Shown here: positions 24,347 to 33,036 of the stretch, in pieces | How positions within the stretch are numbered: position 1 is the stretch's first letter | Layout of the letters: every line of letters begins with the position of its first letter | Assembly (NCBI RefSeq): GCF_003994485.1 | Contig: NZ_RZNJ01000002.1 | Coordinates: 247,255 to 311,254 of the forward strand | Direction: 5' to 3' | DNA: 64,000 bases | Source of the DNA: Arsenicitalea aurantiaca | Lineage (GTDB): Bacteria; Pseudomonadota; Alphaproteobacteria; Rhizobiales; Devosiaceae | Program-made: the position numbers and the translations under genes | The notes under the pieces: model-generated | Told to the model about the DNA's origin: nothing | Database searches by the model: none | The model's input: the letters and a program-made list of their open reading frames with translations, nothing else

Positions 24347-26132
24347 GGCGGGCGAACATGCGCGGGATTATGTCGGCATTGCCGAGCGCTGGGCCCGCGA
24401 TGTCGTCGCCGGCAAGGAGGTGGCGTGCAAGTGGGTCAAGCTGGCCTGCAGGCGGCACCTCAATGACCTGAAGCGTGCCGCCAGGGATCAGGCTTGGGGG
24501 TATTATTTCGACCGCTGGCACGGCGATGATCCGTGCGACTTCATCGAGAAGCTGCCGCACGTCGAGGGCGTGTGGAAGACCGAGACGTTGTTCCTCGAGC
24601 CGCCCCAGATTTTTATTCTGGTGGTCGTGTTCGGATGGCGACGCCGGGAGGATGGAGGCCGGCGGTTCAGCTACGCCTACATCGAGATGGCACGAAAGGG
24701 TGCAAAGTCTACGCTCACGGCCGGGGTTGGGCTCTATTGCCTGACCTGCGAGGGTGAGGTCGGGCCCCAGGTCATCATCGGGGCAACGACGGGCGAGCAG
24801 GCTGGCAAGGTCTTCAAGCCCATGCAGAAGATGGTGCGCGCCAGCGCCGACCTTCGCGAAGCGTTCGGGTTGGCGCCATGGGTGCGGTCGATCACCTGTG
24901 AGACGAGCGGCGGATACGTGCAGCCCATTAACGCGAAGGGGTCGACGCAGGACGGGCACAACCCCCATCTGGGGGTGCTGGACGAGTTGCACGCCCACCG
25001 TGACCGTGCGCTGTTCGACGTGATCAAGTCGGCCTTTGGCTCCCGATCGAACCCGCTGATGTGGATCATCACGACGGCGGGCTTCAACACCAACGGGGTC
25101 TGCTATGAGCAGCGGACCTATCTGACCAAGGTGCTCGACGAGGTATTCGAGGCCGACCATTTCTTCGGCATTATCTTCACGCTCGACGACGCCGTGCTCG
25201 ATGAGAATGGCAAGGAGATCGTGCCGGCCGACGACCCGTACGATGAGCGGGTCTGGCGCAAGGCCAACCCGATGCTAGGCGTCACGCCGACGCTCAAGTT
25301 CATGCGTGACGAGGCCAAGGACGCCAAGGCTTCGCCGTCCAGTGAGGGGAACTTCCTCACCAAGAATTTGAACCGCTGGCTCAATGCGAACTCGGCCTGG
25401 CTCAACATCACGCGCTGGAACCAGTGCGCCGACCCGACGCTGGACTGGGACGCTTTCGAGGGGCTGGACTGCTGGATCGGCGGCGACCTGGCGGACAAGG
25501 ACGATATCACGGCACTCGTGCTGGCTGCGTTCGACGCGCAGGACCGGCTGATCTGGAAGCCGATGTTCTGGCTGCCCGAAGCGGTGCTGCAGGATCCGAC
25601 CCATGCCGAAGGGAAGGGGCCGGCACCCTATCGCACCTGGGAAAAGCAGGGGCACCTGCAGCTGACGCCGGGCGACTGGGTGGATCACAACGCGATCGAG
25701 GAGCAGATCGAGGAATGGATCGGGCGCTTCACCATCCGGCACATCACCTTCGACCAGTTCGCCGCGGCGCAGGCCATGGCGAGCCGGCTCAACGAGAAGC
25801 ACGGCAGTGGTGACGAGCCGCTGGCGACGATCCTGCACAAGAAGGCCAGCAACGTGACCGACCCCGCCAAGGAGCTCGAAACCCGGGTGAAGGGTGGCCC
25901 GGCTCGGCTTCGACACGATGGCAATCCGGTCATGACGTGGATGGCTTCGAACGTTGTGGTCAGCCGGCGCCGCGACGAAACCATCCTGCCCATCAAGGAA
26001 TCGCAGATGAGCCCAAACAAGATCGACGGCATCGATGCGCTGATCAATGCGATCGCGCCGGCCGTCGCCAACGCAGTCGCGGAAGATGATGGCATGGACG
26101 AGTTCTTCAAGCGGCTTCGGGGCGCAGCGTGA
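24330..26132 (+). CDS. terL: phage terminase large subunit
   Basis: 600 residues, Terminase_1 family ATPase-nuclease that pumps DNA into proheads. The Walker A-type loop is 'RKGAKST' (about 122-128) and Walker B 'HLGVLDELHAH' (about 212). The C-terminal RNase H-like nuclease has 'WIGGDLADKDDITALVL', and 'MSPNKIDGIDALINAI' near the end. The ATG at 24330 is preferred over upstream ATG 24252, which would be deep inside terS. Confidence 0.97.
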   Translation: MAAAAKAGEHARDYVGIAERWARDVVAGKEVACKWVKLACRRHLNDLKRAARDQAWGYYFDRWHGDDPCDFIEKLPHVEGVWKTETLFLEPPQIFILVVVFGWRRREDGGRRFSYAYIEMARKGAKSTLTAGVGLYCLTCEGEVGPQVIIGATTGEQAGKVFKPMQKMVRASADLREAFGLAPWVRSITCETSGGYVQPINAKGSTQDGHNPHLGVLDELHAHRDRALFDVIKSAFGSRSNPLMWIITTAGFNTNGVCYEQRTYLTKVLDEVFEADHFFGIIFTLDDAVLDENGKEIVPADDPYDERVWRKANPMLGVTPTLKFMRDEAKDAKASPSSEGNFLTKNLNRWLNANSAWLNITRWNQCADPTLDWDAFEGLDCWIGGDLADKDDITALVLAAFDAQDRLIWKPMFWLPEAVLQDPTHAEGKGPAPYRTWEKQGHLQLTPGDWVDHNAIEEQIEEWIGRFTIRHITFDQFAAAQAMASRLNEKHGSGDEPLATILHKKASNVTDPAKELETRVKGGPARLRHDGNPVMTWMASNVVVSRRRDETILPIKESQMSPNKIDGIDALINAIAPAVANAVAEDDGMDEFFKRLRGAA

Positions 26133-27400
26133 ACTTTATCCGGCGACTGACCGTCAAAGCGGCTCAAGCAGTGGTCCGCAATCTGGCCGTGCGCGATCTC
26201 GACAGCCTCGAGGCCAGTCGTGCTCGGGCCGATTCCGGAGAGACGGTGACCGACCAGACGGTTCTGGGGCTGTCCGCAGTGTGGGCCTGCGTCAATCTCC
26301 TGTCCGGTACGATCGCCAGCCTGCCGCTGATGGTCTACCGCACGAGGGCCGACGGCGAGCGTGTCGTCGCGCGTGACCATCCGCTCTATCGGGTGCTGCA
26401 CGACAGCCCGAACTATGACCAGACCGCTCTCGACTTCTGGGAGTTCCTGTCGGCGTCGCTCGAACTCTGGGGAAACGCCTATGCCCGGATCCAGCGGACC
26501 GCCGGAGTGGTGACGTCTCTTCACCCGGTCAACCCCCGGCTGGTGGCTGTCAGGCGGCTCACGAACGGCGACATCGAATACCGCTGGTCGCAGGACGGCC
26601 GGTACTATGTCGAGACTGACCGCACCATGCTGCACATTCGCGGCTTTGGAGGCGACCCGCTCGGGGGCATGTCGACGCTGAGTTTCGGCATTCATGCCTT
26701 CGGGCTCGCGCGGGCGGCGCAGCGAGCTGCCGGCGCAACTTTCGCCAACGGGATGCGCCCCTCGGTCCAGCTTGTGTTCGACAAGTTCCTATCGGAGGAG
26801 CAGGAGAAGCTCGCCGAGGGGGCGCTGGTCGACAAGTACACCGGCGCGATGAATGCCGGCCGTCCTTTCGTTGCTCAGGGCGGGGCGAAGGTCGAGGCGA
26901 TTTCCATCAACCCGGTGGACGCCCAGCTGCTCGAGATCATGAGCCTGTCTGTCGAGGAGGTCTGCCGCTACTTCCAGGTGCCGCCCGTGATGATCGGGCA
27001 CACCTCCAAATCGTCAAGCTGGCCCTCAAGCGTCGAGCAGCAGGGCCTGATCTTGCAGAAGTTCACTCTACGCCGCCGGCTGAAGCGCATCGAGCAGGCA
27101 TGCGAGAAGCAGATGCTGACCCCTGCGGATCGGGGGGCAGGCATCACCATAGAGTTCAACATCGAAGGCCTGCTGCGCGCCGACAGTGCCGGCCGAGCCC
27201 GCTTCTACCAGGTGATGACCATGATCGGCGCCATGACCATCAATGAGGTCCGCGCGCTCGAGAACTGGCCCATGGTCGAAGGCGGGGACGTTCCACGAAT
27301 GCAAATGCAGCAAGTGCCGATCACCGACGCCGGCAAAGAGGCCGACGAGGACAACATCCGGGACACGGTGCGGCGCCTCCTCGCCGAAGAACAGGACTAG
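26129..27400 (+). CDS. phage portal protein, HK97 family
   Basis: 423 residues forming the dodecameric DNA gate at one capsid vertex. Family landmarks are 'SAVWACVNLLSGTIASLPLMVY', 'HPLYRVLHDSPN', 'DFWEFLSASLELWGNAYARI' and the C-terminal 'VPPVMIGHTSKSSSWPSSVEQ'. The GTG start overlaps the terL stop (GTGA). Length is normal. Confidence 0.97.
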   Translation: MNFIRRLTVKAAQAVVRNLAVRDLDSLEASRARADSGETVTDQTVLGLSAVWACVNLLSGTIASLPLMVYRTRADGERVVARDHPLYRVLHDSPNYDQTALDFWEFLSASLELWGNAYARIQRTAGVVTSLHPVNPRLVAVRRLTNGDIEYRWSQDGRYYVETDRTMLHIRGFGGDPLGGMSTLSFGIHAFGLARAAQRAAGATFANGMRPSVQLVFDKFLSEEQEKLAEGALVDKYTGAMNAGRPFVAQGGAKVEAISINPVDAQLLEIMSLSVEEVCRYFQVPPVMIGHTSKSSSWPSSVEQQGLILQKFTLRRRLKRIEQACEKQMLTPADRGAGITIEFNIEGLLRADSAGRARFYQVMTMIGAMTINEVRALENWPMVEGGDVPRMQMQQVPITDAGKEADEDNIRDTVRRLLAEEQD

Positions 27401-27406
27401 CACCAG

Positions 27407-28069
27407 ATGAAAACCAAGGACTTCACCCTGCAGGTCAAGGACCTGTCGGAAGACGGCACCTTTGAGGGCTATGGAAGCGTCTTCGGCAACGTCGACAGCT
27501 ATGGCGAGAAGGTCATGCCTGGCGCGTTCGTTGAGAGCCTCGCTCGACACAAGCGGGAGGGGACTGCCGTCCTCATGCTCTGGCAGCACAATCCCGGCGA
27601 GCCGATCGGCGTCTGGGAAGACCTTGCCGAGGACGCCAAGGGGCTGTGGGGGAAAGGCCGCCTCATTCTTGAGATCCAGAAGGCCCGCGAGGTCCAGGCA
27701 CTGATGCGCCAGAAGGCTATTGGCGGCCTCTCGATCGGGTACCGCGAGATCGAGACTGAGCCGGAAGGCAATGTGCGCCTTCTCAAGAAACTGGACCTGC
27801 GAGAGATCTCACCGGTGTCGTTCCCGGCGAACCGACGCGCGCGGATCGAAGCCGTCAAGGACGAGCGCATGCAGGACTTCGCACGCCGCCTGCGGGATGG
27901 CGACCCCATGCCAGTCAAGGAATTCGAGGACATCCTGCGTGAGGCAGGTGTTCCCAAAGCCATGGCCGTACAGATCGCCTCTGTCGGCTATGCGAAGGCC
28001 ATTCGGGGCGAGCCCGAGGGCGATCAGGCGAATGATGCGGCTGCGCTGCTGAAGGCACTGCGCGGCTGA
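27407..28069 (+). CDS. HK97-type prohead protease
   Basis: 220 residues of the herpesvirus-like serine protease family that trims the capsid scaffold. Catalytic His is in 'MLWQHNPGEPIG' and Ser in 'IGGLSIGYR'; 'GYGSVFGNVDSYGEKVMPGAF' is the usual start. A C-terminal extension of about 50 residues follows the protease core. It lies between portal and capsid, as usual. Confidence 0.96.
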   Translation: MKTKDFTLQVKDLSEDGTFEGYGSVFGNVDSYGEKVMPGAFVESLARHKREGTAVLMLWQHNPGEPIGVWEDLAEDAKGLWGKGRLILEIQKAREVQALMRQKAIGGLSIGYREIETEPEGNVRLLKKLDLREISPVSFPANRRARIEAVKDERMQDFARRLRDGDPMPVKEFEDILREAGVPKAMAVQIASVGYAKAIRGEPEGDQANDAAALLKALRG

Positions 28070-28098
28070 TTTCCCACCCATCGCTCAAGGAGAACCTC

Positions 28099-29325
28099 AT
28101 GAGCACCGACAACAAGTCGGCGACCGAACTCGCCGCAGAGATCAAGGCCGAGCACAAGCAGGCCGTAGACGCCGTGAAGGCCATCGCCGAGGAGGCACTC
28201 GGCAAGGCCAAGGCTGGCGAAGAGCTGACCTCTTCTCTCAAGGAGAAGGCCGACGACGCCCTCATCAAGATGAACGGCCTGACCGAGCAGGTGGCCGAAC
28301 TGTCGCAGAAGCTGGCACGTGCCGATCATGGCGGCCAGGAAGGCCACAAGTCCTATGGCGAGCAGTTCATCGAGCTTGACGAGCTGAAGGCCCTCAAGGA
28401 CTCCCCCCGCTCAGGCGCATCTGCCAGCATGCCGATCAAGGCGGACATCACTACGGCCACGACCAATGCGGCCGGGTCGGCCGGCGCCGGCATTGCTCCG
28501 AACCGCCTGCCTGGTGTCCTTGAAATGCCGCGGCGTCGTCTCACGGTTCGGGACCTGCTGACGCCTGGCAACACCGACAGCCCGCTGATCCAGTACATCC
28601 AGGAGACGGGCTTCACCAATAACGCCGCTCCGGTCGCCGAGGGCGGTCTCAAGCCTCAGTCGGACCTGAAGCTGACCGACAAAGACGTCAGCACCAAGGT
28701 CATTGCGCACTGGTTCCGCGCGTCCAAGCAGATCCTTTCCGACTTCGCTCAGATCCGCTCCATGATTGACGGGCGTCTCCTCTATGGCCTTGCCATGGTC
28801 GAGGAAGGCCAGCTCCTCAACGGTGACGGCACTGGTGAGAACCTGCACGGCATCATCCCCCAGGCGACGAGCTTTGCCGTTCCTACAGGCGCAGTGACCC
28901 CGACGCCGTTCACTTCGCTCGACGTGCTCCGGCTTGCCATGCTGCAGGCGGCGCTGGCGGAATATCCCGCCACCGGGCACGTGCTCAACCCGATCGACTG
29001 GAGCAACATCGAACTGACCAAGGATGGGGAAGGGCGCTACATCATCGCCAATCCGCAGGGCACGACCCAGCCGACGCTCTGGGGCCTGCCGGTGGTCTCG
29101 ACCCAGGCGATGGCGGTAGGCAAGTTCCTGACCGGTGCATTCCGCCTTGGGGCCCAGATCTTCGACCAGTGGGCGAGCCGCATCGAAGTCGGCTTCCAGA
29201 ATGATGACTTCGTGCGCAACAAGGTGACGATCCTCGCCGAGGAGCGGCTCGCGCTCGCCGTCTATCGGCCGGAGGCCTTCATCTATGGCGATGTCGCTCC
29301 GGCGGTCGAAGCGCCACAGGACTGA
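28099..29325 (+). CDS. major capsid protein, HK97 fold
   Basis: 408 residues. The first 100 form a helical, charged delta (scaffold) domain that the protease would remove, probably near the 'DSPRSGASASMPIKADIT' junction. The HK97 body follows with 'MPRRRLTVRDLLTPGNTDSP', 'VIAHWFRASKQILSDF' and C-terminal 'VGFQNDDFVRNKVTILAEERLALAVYRPEAF'. AAGGAGAACCTC precedes the ATG. The downstream hairpin may protect the message. Confidence 0.97.
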   Translation: MSTDNKSATELAAEIKAEHKQAVDAVKAIAEEALGKAKAGEELTSSLKEKADDALIKMNGLTEQVAELSQKLARADHGGQEGHKSYGEQFIELDELKALKDSPRSGASASMPIKADITTATTNAAGSAGAGIAPNRLPGVLEMPRRRLTVRDLLTPGNTDSPLIQYIQETGFTNNAAPVAEGGLKPQSDLKLTDKDVSTKVIAHWFRASKQILSDFAQIRSMIDGRLLYGLAMVEEGQLLNGDGTGENLHGIIPQATSFAVPTGAVTPTPFTSLDVLRLAMLQAALAEYPATGHVLNPIDWSNIELTKDGEGRYIIANPQGTTQPTLWGLPVVSTQAMAVGKFLTGAFRLGAQIFDQWASRIEVGFQNDDFVRNKVTILAEERLALAVYRPEAFIYGDVAPAVEAPQD

Positions 29326-29340
29326 CGCTCGGCTGATCAT

Positions 29341-29365
29341 GAAGGGCGGACATCTGCCGCCCTTC
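29341..29365 (+). terminator. hairpin after the capsid gene (attenuator or partial terminator)
   Basis: GAAGGGCGG and CCGCCCTTC form a perfect 9-bp stem around a seven-base loop. There is no U-run, so it may weaken rather than stop transcription, or stabilise the 3' end of the abundant capsid message. Confidence 0.55.
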
Positions 29366-29390
29366 TCATGAGCCGAGAAGGAGAACGATC

Positions 29391-29603
29391 ATGAAGTACG
29401 AAGTTCTGCGCCGACACATCGGCGACAAGCAGTACGAGCAAGGCGACGAGCGCGAAGCTGTCGCTGCGGACGTCGCACATCTGGTGAAGGCCGGTGTCCT
29501 GCGAGAGGCCGGTGAGAAGAAGCCGCGCGGCAAGGCCGAACCGGCGCCTAAGAACAAGGCCGAACCCGCACCTGCCAATAAAGCTGGTCCAGGACGAGGA
29601 TAG
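29391..29603 (+). CDS. small basic head-region protein
   Basis: 70 residues: a compact start 'MKYEVLRRHIGDKQYEQGDE' with 'VAHLVKAGVL', then a repetitive Lys/Ala/Pro tail (KAEPAPKNKAEPAPANK). Small proteins like this often lie between capsid and connector genes and may decorate or fill the head. AGAAGGAGAACGATC before the ATG is a good ribosome site. The exact role is unknown. Confidence 0.65.
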   Translation: MKYEVLRRHIGDKQYEQGDEREAVAADVAHLVKAGVLREAGEKKPRGKAEPAPKNKAEPAPANKAGPGRG

Positions 29604-29800
29604 GCGGCCACGGGAATAGATGGTGGACCGTCCGTAACAGGAGAGGCAAATCTTCGGCTAAGGACGGTCCCGGCCACAGAACCAGGCTCTGCCAGCCGGC
29701 TTTCATTCTATCGCCGAAAGCTCTCTAAGCAACTGATATATCATAATAATATCCTGTCATCCTCGTCAGGATAATGTCAGCTTTTCGCAGGTGATCCTCC
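29604..29800. other. 197-base spacer with dyads and an AT-rich patch in the head operon
   Basis: Contains GGACCGTCC (29625) mirrored by GGACGGTCC (29662), and TATCCTG (29750) mirrored by CAGGATA (29767). Between them is an AT-rich block (29731-29752) unlike the surrounding GC-rich genes. No credible gene. It may hold a promoter or mark a lost or inserted gene. Confidence 0.4.
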
Positions 29801-30391
29801 ATGCATGTCCGCGTCGTCGAGCCGCCCGAACCCATCGTGACGTGGGAGGAGGCCAAGGCCCATCTCCGCATGGAGGGCGATTTCGAGCGGGAGACGGTCG
29901 AGGGATATATCGCCGCAGCCACTGCATGGCTCGACGGGCCGGCCGGGTGGCTCGGTCGGTGCCTTGGCGCCCAGACGCTCGAGCTGGTCGACTGCGCCTT
30001 CGGCAATGACCGGCTGCCCTATCCGCCGATCCTGTCGGTCCAGCGCATCGTCTACACCGATCCCGACGGGGTCGAGCAGGTGATGCTGGATACTGACTAT
30101 CGACTGCTGCAGAACGGCTCCATCTGGGCCGAGATTTGGCCGACGCTAGGGCGCGGACCTGAGGCGGTGCGGGTACGCTACCGCTGCGGCTATCCCAACC
30201 GGATCATCCCGGCAGAGGGTGAAACGCCCGAGCAGGTGACAAGCACCGTACCGGCGCCGATCCGGCATGCAATCCTGCTGCTGGTCGGGCAGTGGTGGCA
30301 GACACGCGCCGCCGTGAACATCGGCAACATCGTCAACGAGATGCCGTTCGCGGTCGAGGCGCTGCTCTCTCCCTATCGGGTGTGGCGATGA
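29801..30391 (+). CDS. head-tail connector protein (gp6/phiE125 gp8 type)
   Basis: 196 residues. 'VTWEEAKAHLRMEGDFE...VEGYIAAATAWLDGPAGWLGR' and 'YPPILSVQRIVYTDPDGV' followed by the helical end 'VPAPIRHAILLLVGQWWQTR' fit the HK97 gp6-like connector that binds beneath the portal. It overlaps the head closure gene by four bases. Confidence 0.92.
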   Translation: MHVRVVEPPEPIVTWEEAKAHLRMEGDFERETVEGYIAAATAWLDGPAGWLGRCLGAQTLELVDCAFGNDRLPYPPILSVQRIVYTDPDGVEQVMLDTDYRLLQNGSIWAEIWPTLGRGPEAVRVRYRCGYPNRIIPAEGETPEQVTSTVPAPIRHAILLLVGQWWQTRAAVNIGNIVNEMPFAVEALLSPYRVWR

Positions 30392-30723
30392 TCGATGGCG
30401 GCCGGCGCGATCGGCGCATCAGGCTCGAGCGTGCCGTCGAGACCGGTCGGGATGCCATGAACGCGGCGATCTATGCCTGGCACGAGATCGCGACTGTCTG
30501 GGCCGAAAAGGTCGACGTGTCGGACCGCGAGCGCATGGCGGCCGGCGAAGTGGCGGCCGAGATCACGACGCGCTTTCGCTGCGACTGGTCCCCCGCGCTC
30601 GACGGGCTCAACCCCAAGGACAGGCTCGTGATGGGCTCGGCCGTTTTCGACATCTGGGGCGTCAAGGAACTGGGCACTCGCGAGGGGCTGGAGATCACCA
30701 CGGCAAAGCGAGCCGACAAATGA
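30388..30723 (+). CDS. phage head closure / head-tail adaptor protein
   Basis: 111 residues. The beta-rich core 'EIATVWAEKVDVSDRERMAAGEVAAEITTRFRCDW' and 'DRLVMGSAVFDIWGVKEL' is the SPP1 gp16/PF05521 head-tail joining fold, which closes the channel and offers the tail docking site. Overlaps neighbours on both sides by four bases, which fixes the start at 30388. Confidence 0.88.
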   Translation: MIDGGRRDRRIRLERAVETGRDAMNAAIYAWHEIATVWAEKVDVSDRERMAAGEVAAEITTRFRCDWSPALDGLNPKDRLVMGSAVFDIWGVKELGTREGLEITTAKRADK

Positions 30724-31256
30724 GAACCACAGTCAAGGTCGAGGGCCTGCAGGAATTCGACCAGGCTCTCGGTGAACTCCCCAAGGCCACGGCGCGCAAT
30801 GTCCTGCGGCGCATCCTGATCAAGGCCGGCCAGCCCATGGCCGAGACGGCGCGTCGACTGGCGCCGGACGATCCCACGACGACCGACGGCGATCTGAAGC
30901 GCAGCATCGTGGTCTCGGCAAAGCTCAAGAATTCGGTCGGCAAGTCAGCGTTCGCCGCTGCCATGCGGGGCGGGGCCAGCAAAGCTGATGCCGTCCAGGC
31001 CATGCGGGACGCGCAGCGCAGCGGCAGCACCAGTTTCGCTGAGGTCCATGTCGGCCCGGAGGCACGCATCTTCTACGCGCACCTTCAGGAATTCGGCACG
31101 GTGCACCATGCTCCTCAGCCTTTCCTGCGGCCGGCGTGGGACCAGCACAAGGTCGAGGTCCTCGAGATCGTGAAACGGGATCTGGGCGGCGAGATCGCCA
31201 AGGCCGCGGCGCGCGCGGCGAGACGTGCAGCACGACGGGCAGCGAGGGGCGGTTGA
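30720..31256 (+). CDS. HK97-gp10-like morphogenesis protein
   Basis: 178 residues. 'VEGLQEFDQALGELPKATARNVLRRILIKAG' and 'HLQEFGTVHHAPQPFLRPAWDQHK' are characteristic of the HK97 gp10 family of neck/tail completion proteins. The middle carries a longer helical insert than usual and the C-terminus is very Arg/Ala rich. Overlaps both neighbours. Confidence 0.9.
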   Translation: MRTTVKVEGLQEFDQALGELPKATARNVLRRILIKAGQPMAETARRLAPDDPTTTDGDLKRSIVVSAKLKNSVGKSAFAAAMRGGASKADAVQAMRDAQRSGSTSFAEVHVGPEARIFYAHLQEFGTVHHAPQPFLRPAWDQHKVEVLEIVKRDLGGEIAKAAARAARRAARRAARGG

Positions 31257-31651
31257 TGCAGGAAGCGTTCATCAACCTGCTGCTGTCCGATGCCGACCTG
31301 ACGGATCTCGTCGGCAACGCCATCACATGGAACACGATCCCGCAGGGCTCGCCCGCGCCGGGCATCGTGCTCTACCTGATTTCGAGCGTGCCCGACTATC
31401 ACATGCAGGGGCCGGACGGGCTGGTGCGCCATCGGGTGCAGGCAGACATCCGGTCGCTCGATTATCTGAACGCCGTCGCCATCTCGCGGACGGTTAAGGC
31501 GTTGCTCTCGGGCTATCGGGGCATCCATCAGGCCATCCGTTTTGACGGCATCTTCGTCGAGGCCGAGCGGCATGACAGCGCCAAATCCAGTGCCGACGAG
31601 CTCTGGCACCGGGTCAGCATCGATTTCACTGTTTGGGCCGCTGCGGCCTGA
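31256..31651 (+). CDS. tail terminator-like protein (DUF3168)
   Basis: 131 residues. 'LLLSDADLTDLVGNAITWNTIPQGSPAPGIVLYLIS', 'RVQADIRSLDYLNAV' and the ending 'WHRVSIDFTVWA' match the gp17/DUF3168 tail completion family that caps the tail tube. The TGATG overlap with the previous gene sets the start at 31256. Confidence 0.9.
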   Translation: MQEAFINLLLSDADLTDLVGNAITWNTIPQGSPAPGIVLYLISSVPDYHMQGPDGLVRHRVQADIRSLDYLNAVAISRTVKALLSGYRGIHQAIRFDGIFVEAERHDSAKSSADELWHRVSIDFTVWAAAA

Positions 31652-31677
31652 TCCACTGCATCACTGGAGAAACGACA

Positions 31678-32376
31678 ATGCCTGAAACCACCCAGGCTTC
31701 GATTGGCTATGGCTCGGTATTCGAGATGGCCGAAGAGGCAACCCCCACTGTATTCGTCGCGCTCGGCGAGGTGATCAGCATCGATCCGGGCGAGGACGAC
31801 GACGAGGAGGTCGAGGCGACGCACATGCAGTCGCCGAACCGGACGCGTGAATACATCCCGGGTCTCACTACGCCGGGCGAGTGCGTTATCGAAGGCAACT
31901 ACATCCCGGGCAGTCCGACCGATATCGCCCTGATCGCTGCTCGCGGCAAGCGCAACGTGGGCCGGATCACACTGCCGAACGGCGTGCGCAAGACCTTCCC
32001 GATCGTGCGGCGCGGCTACAACCAGGCCATCCCGATTGACGATCGCATGACGTTCACCGCGACCTTCAAGCGAGCTGGCGCCACCACGACCGACGTGGCG
32101 ATTGCGCCGGTCAATGGTGTAGCGCCGGCCATCTCGGGCGAGGTCAAGGTCAACCAGACGCTTACCGCCTGGCCCGGCGTCTGGGCACCTTTCGGCACCT
32201 TCACCTATCAGTGGACGGCGGATGGGGCGGACATCCCAGGCGCAACCGCTTCGACCTATGTGCCGGTGGCGGGCGATGCCGGCAAGGCGCTGACGGTCAA
32301 GGTGACCTGCACGAACACCGGCGGCGCGGCGACGGCCGAAAGCGAAGACACGATCGACGTAGAGGCGGCGGACTGA
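31678..32376 (+). CDS. major tail tube protein with C-terminal Ig-like domain
   Basis: 232 residues. The first 145 are the tube domain ('GYGSVFEMAEEATPTVFVALGEV...', 'MQSPNRTREYIPGL', 'NQAIPIDDRMTFTATFKRAG'). After a short linker an immunoglobulin-like domain follows (about 150-230, 'LTAWPGVWAPFGTFTYQWTADG', 'VTCTNTGGAATAES'). Such Ig domains decorate the outside of siphophage tails and may bind cell-surface sugars. GGAGAAACGACA precedes the ATG. Confidence 0.88.
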   Translation: MPETTQASIGYGSVFEMAEEATPTVFVALGEVISIDPGEDDDEEVEATHMQSPNRTREYIPGLTTPGECVIEGNYIPGSPTDIALIAARGKRNVGRITLPNGVRKTFPIVRRGYNQAIPIDDRMTFTATFKRAGATTTDVAIAPVNGVAPAISGEVKVNQTLTAWPGVWAPFGTFTYQWTADGADIPGATASTYVPVAGDAGKALTVKVTCTNTGGAATAESEDTIDVEAAD

Positions 32377-32738
32377 TGGCCAACCCAATCAAGGGCGAGG
32401 TCGAGCTCGAAGCCGGCGACCAGGTCTATACGCTGCGGCTCTCGGTCAACGCCATCGTCGAGCTCGAGGACGCGTTGGGGATCGGCATCAACCAGATCGC
32501 CGGCAAGTTCTCGGACACCGCCAATATGCGGCTCGGAGACTGGCGCACCATGCTCTGGGCGGCGCTGCGCGACCGGCACCCCGAGACGTCAATGGAGATG
32601 GCGGGGGATGTGCTCACCGAAGCCGGCGTGCCGGCCGTCGTCGCCGCCCTAGGGCAGGCGATGCAGCTCGCCTTCCCGACCGCCAAGAAGGAACCCGACC
32701 GCCCTTCTCGGGCGAGGAAGCGGGCTGGGACTGGGTAG
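32376..32738 (+). CDS. tail assembly chaperone (gpG-like, GTA TAC type)
   Basis: 120 residues. 'GEVELEAGDQVYTLRLSVNAIVELEDALG' and 'RTMLWAALRDRHPETSMEMAGDVLTEAG' resemble the tail assembly chaperone of gene transfer agents and HK97-type phages, which coats the tape measure before tube assembly. Its tail (from residue 111, RARKRAGTG) is read in a different frame from the protein continuation downstream, suggesting a frameshift product as in lambda gpG/gpGT. Confidence 0.85.
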   Translation: MANPIKGEVELEAGDQVYTLRLSVNAIVELEDALGIGINQIAGKFSDTANMRLGDWRTMLWAALRDRHPETSMEMAGDVLTEAGVPAVVAALGQAMQLAFPTAKKEPDRPSRARKRAGTG

Positions 32739-33007
32739 AGCTCCTGACTTCCTACGCATCGGTCTACCCGGCCGATCCCGGCGCCTTCTGGCGGCTGACG
32801 CCGCGAGAGGTGTCGATCCTGTTGACGGCGTCGAATCTGCGCATCGAGCGCGAGCATGACGATCGCATGAGCCTTGCCTGGCACATCGCGGCGCTGCCCC
32901 GCGGCAAGAAATTCCCCGAACTCAAAAAGCTCCTGATCGGCCAGAAGCGGCACCGTCCGCAGCGGCAGAGCTGGGAGGCCCAGGCGGCGATCCTCGCTGC
33001 CTGGTAA
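32702..33007 (+). CDS. tail assembly chaperone C-terminal part, reached by probable -1 frameshift
   Basis: The -1 frame from about 32702 reads 'SGEEAGWDWVELLTSYASVY', then 'DPGAFWRLTPREVSILLTA' and 'RMSLAWHIAALPRGKKFPELKKLL', and ends at 33007. This is the small chaperone family that follows the tail chaperone in gene transfer agents. No ATG or GTG stands before its conserved start, so either ribosomes slip by -1 near CGC CCT TCT (32700-32708) or an unusual start such as CTG is used. Confidence 0.7.
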   Translation, partial: PFSGEEAGWDWVELLTSYASVYPADPGAFWRLTPREVSILLTASNLRIEREHDDRMSLAWHIAALPRGKKFPELKKLLIGQKRHRPQRQSWEAQAAILAAW

Positions 33008-33036
33008 GTGCCCCATCCCCAATCGGTGATCCATCC

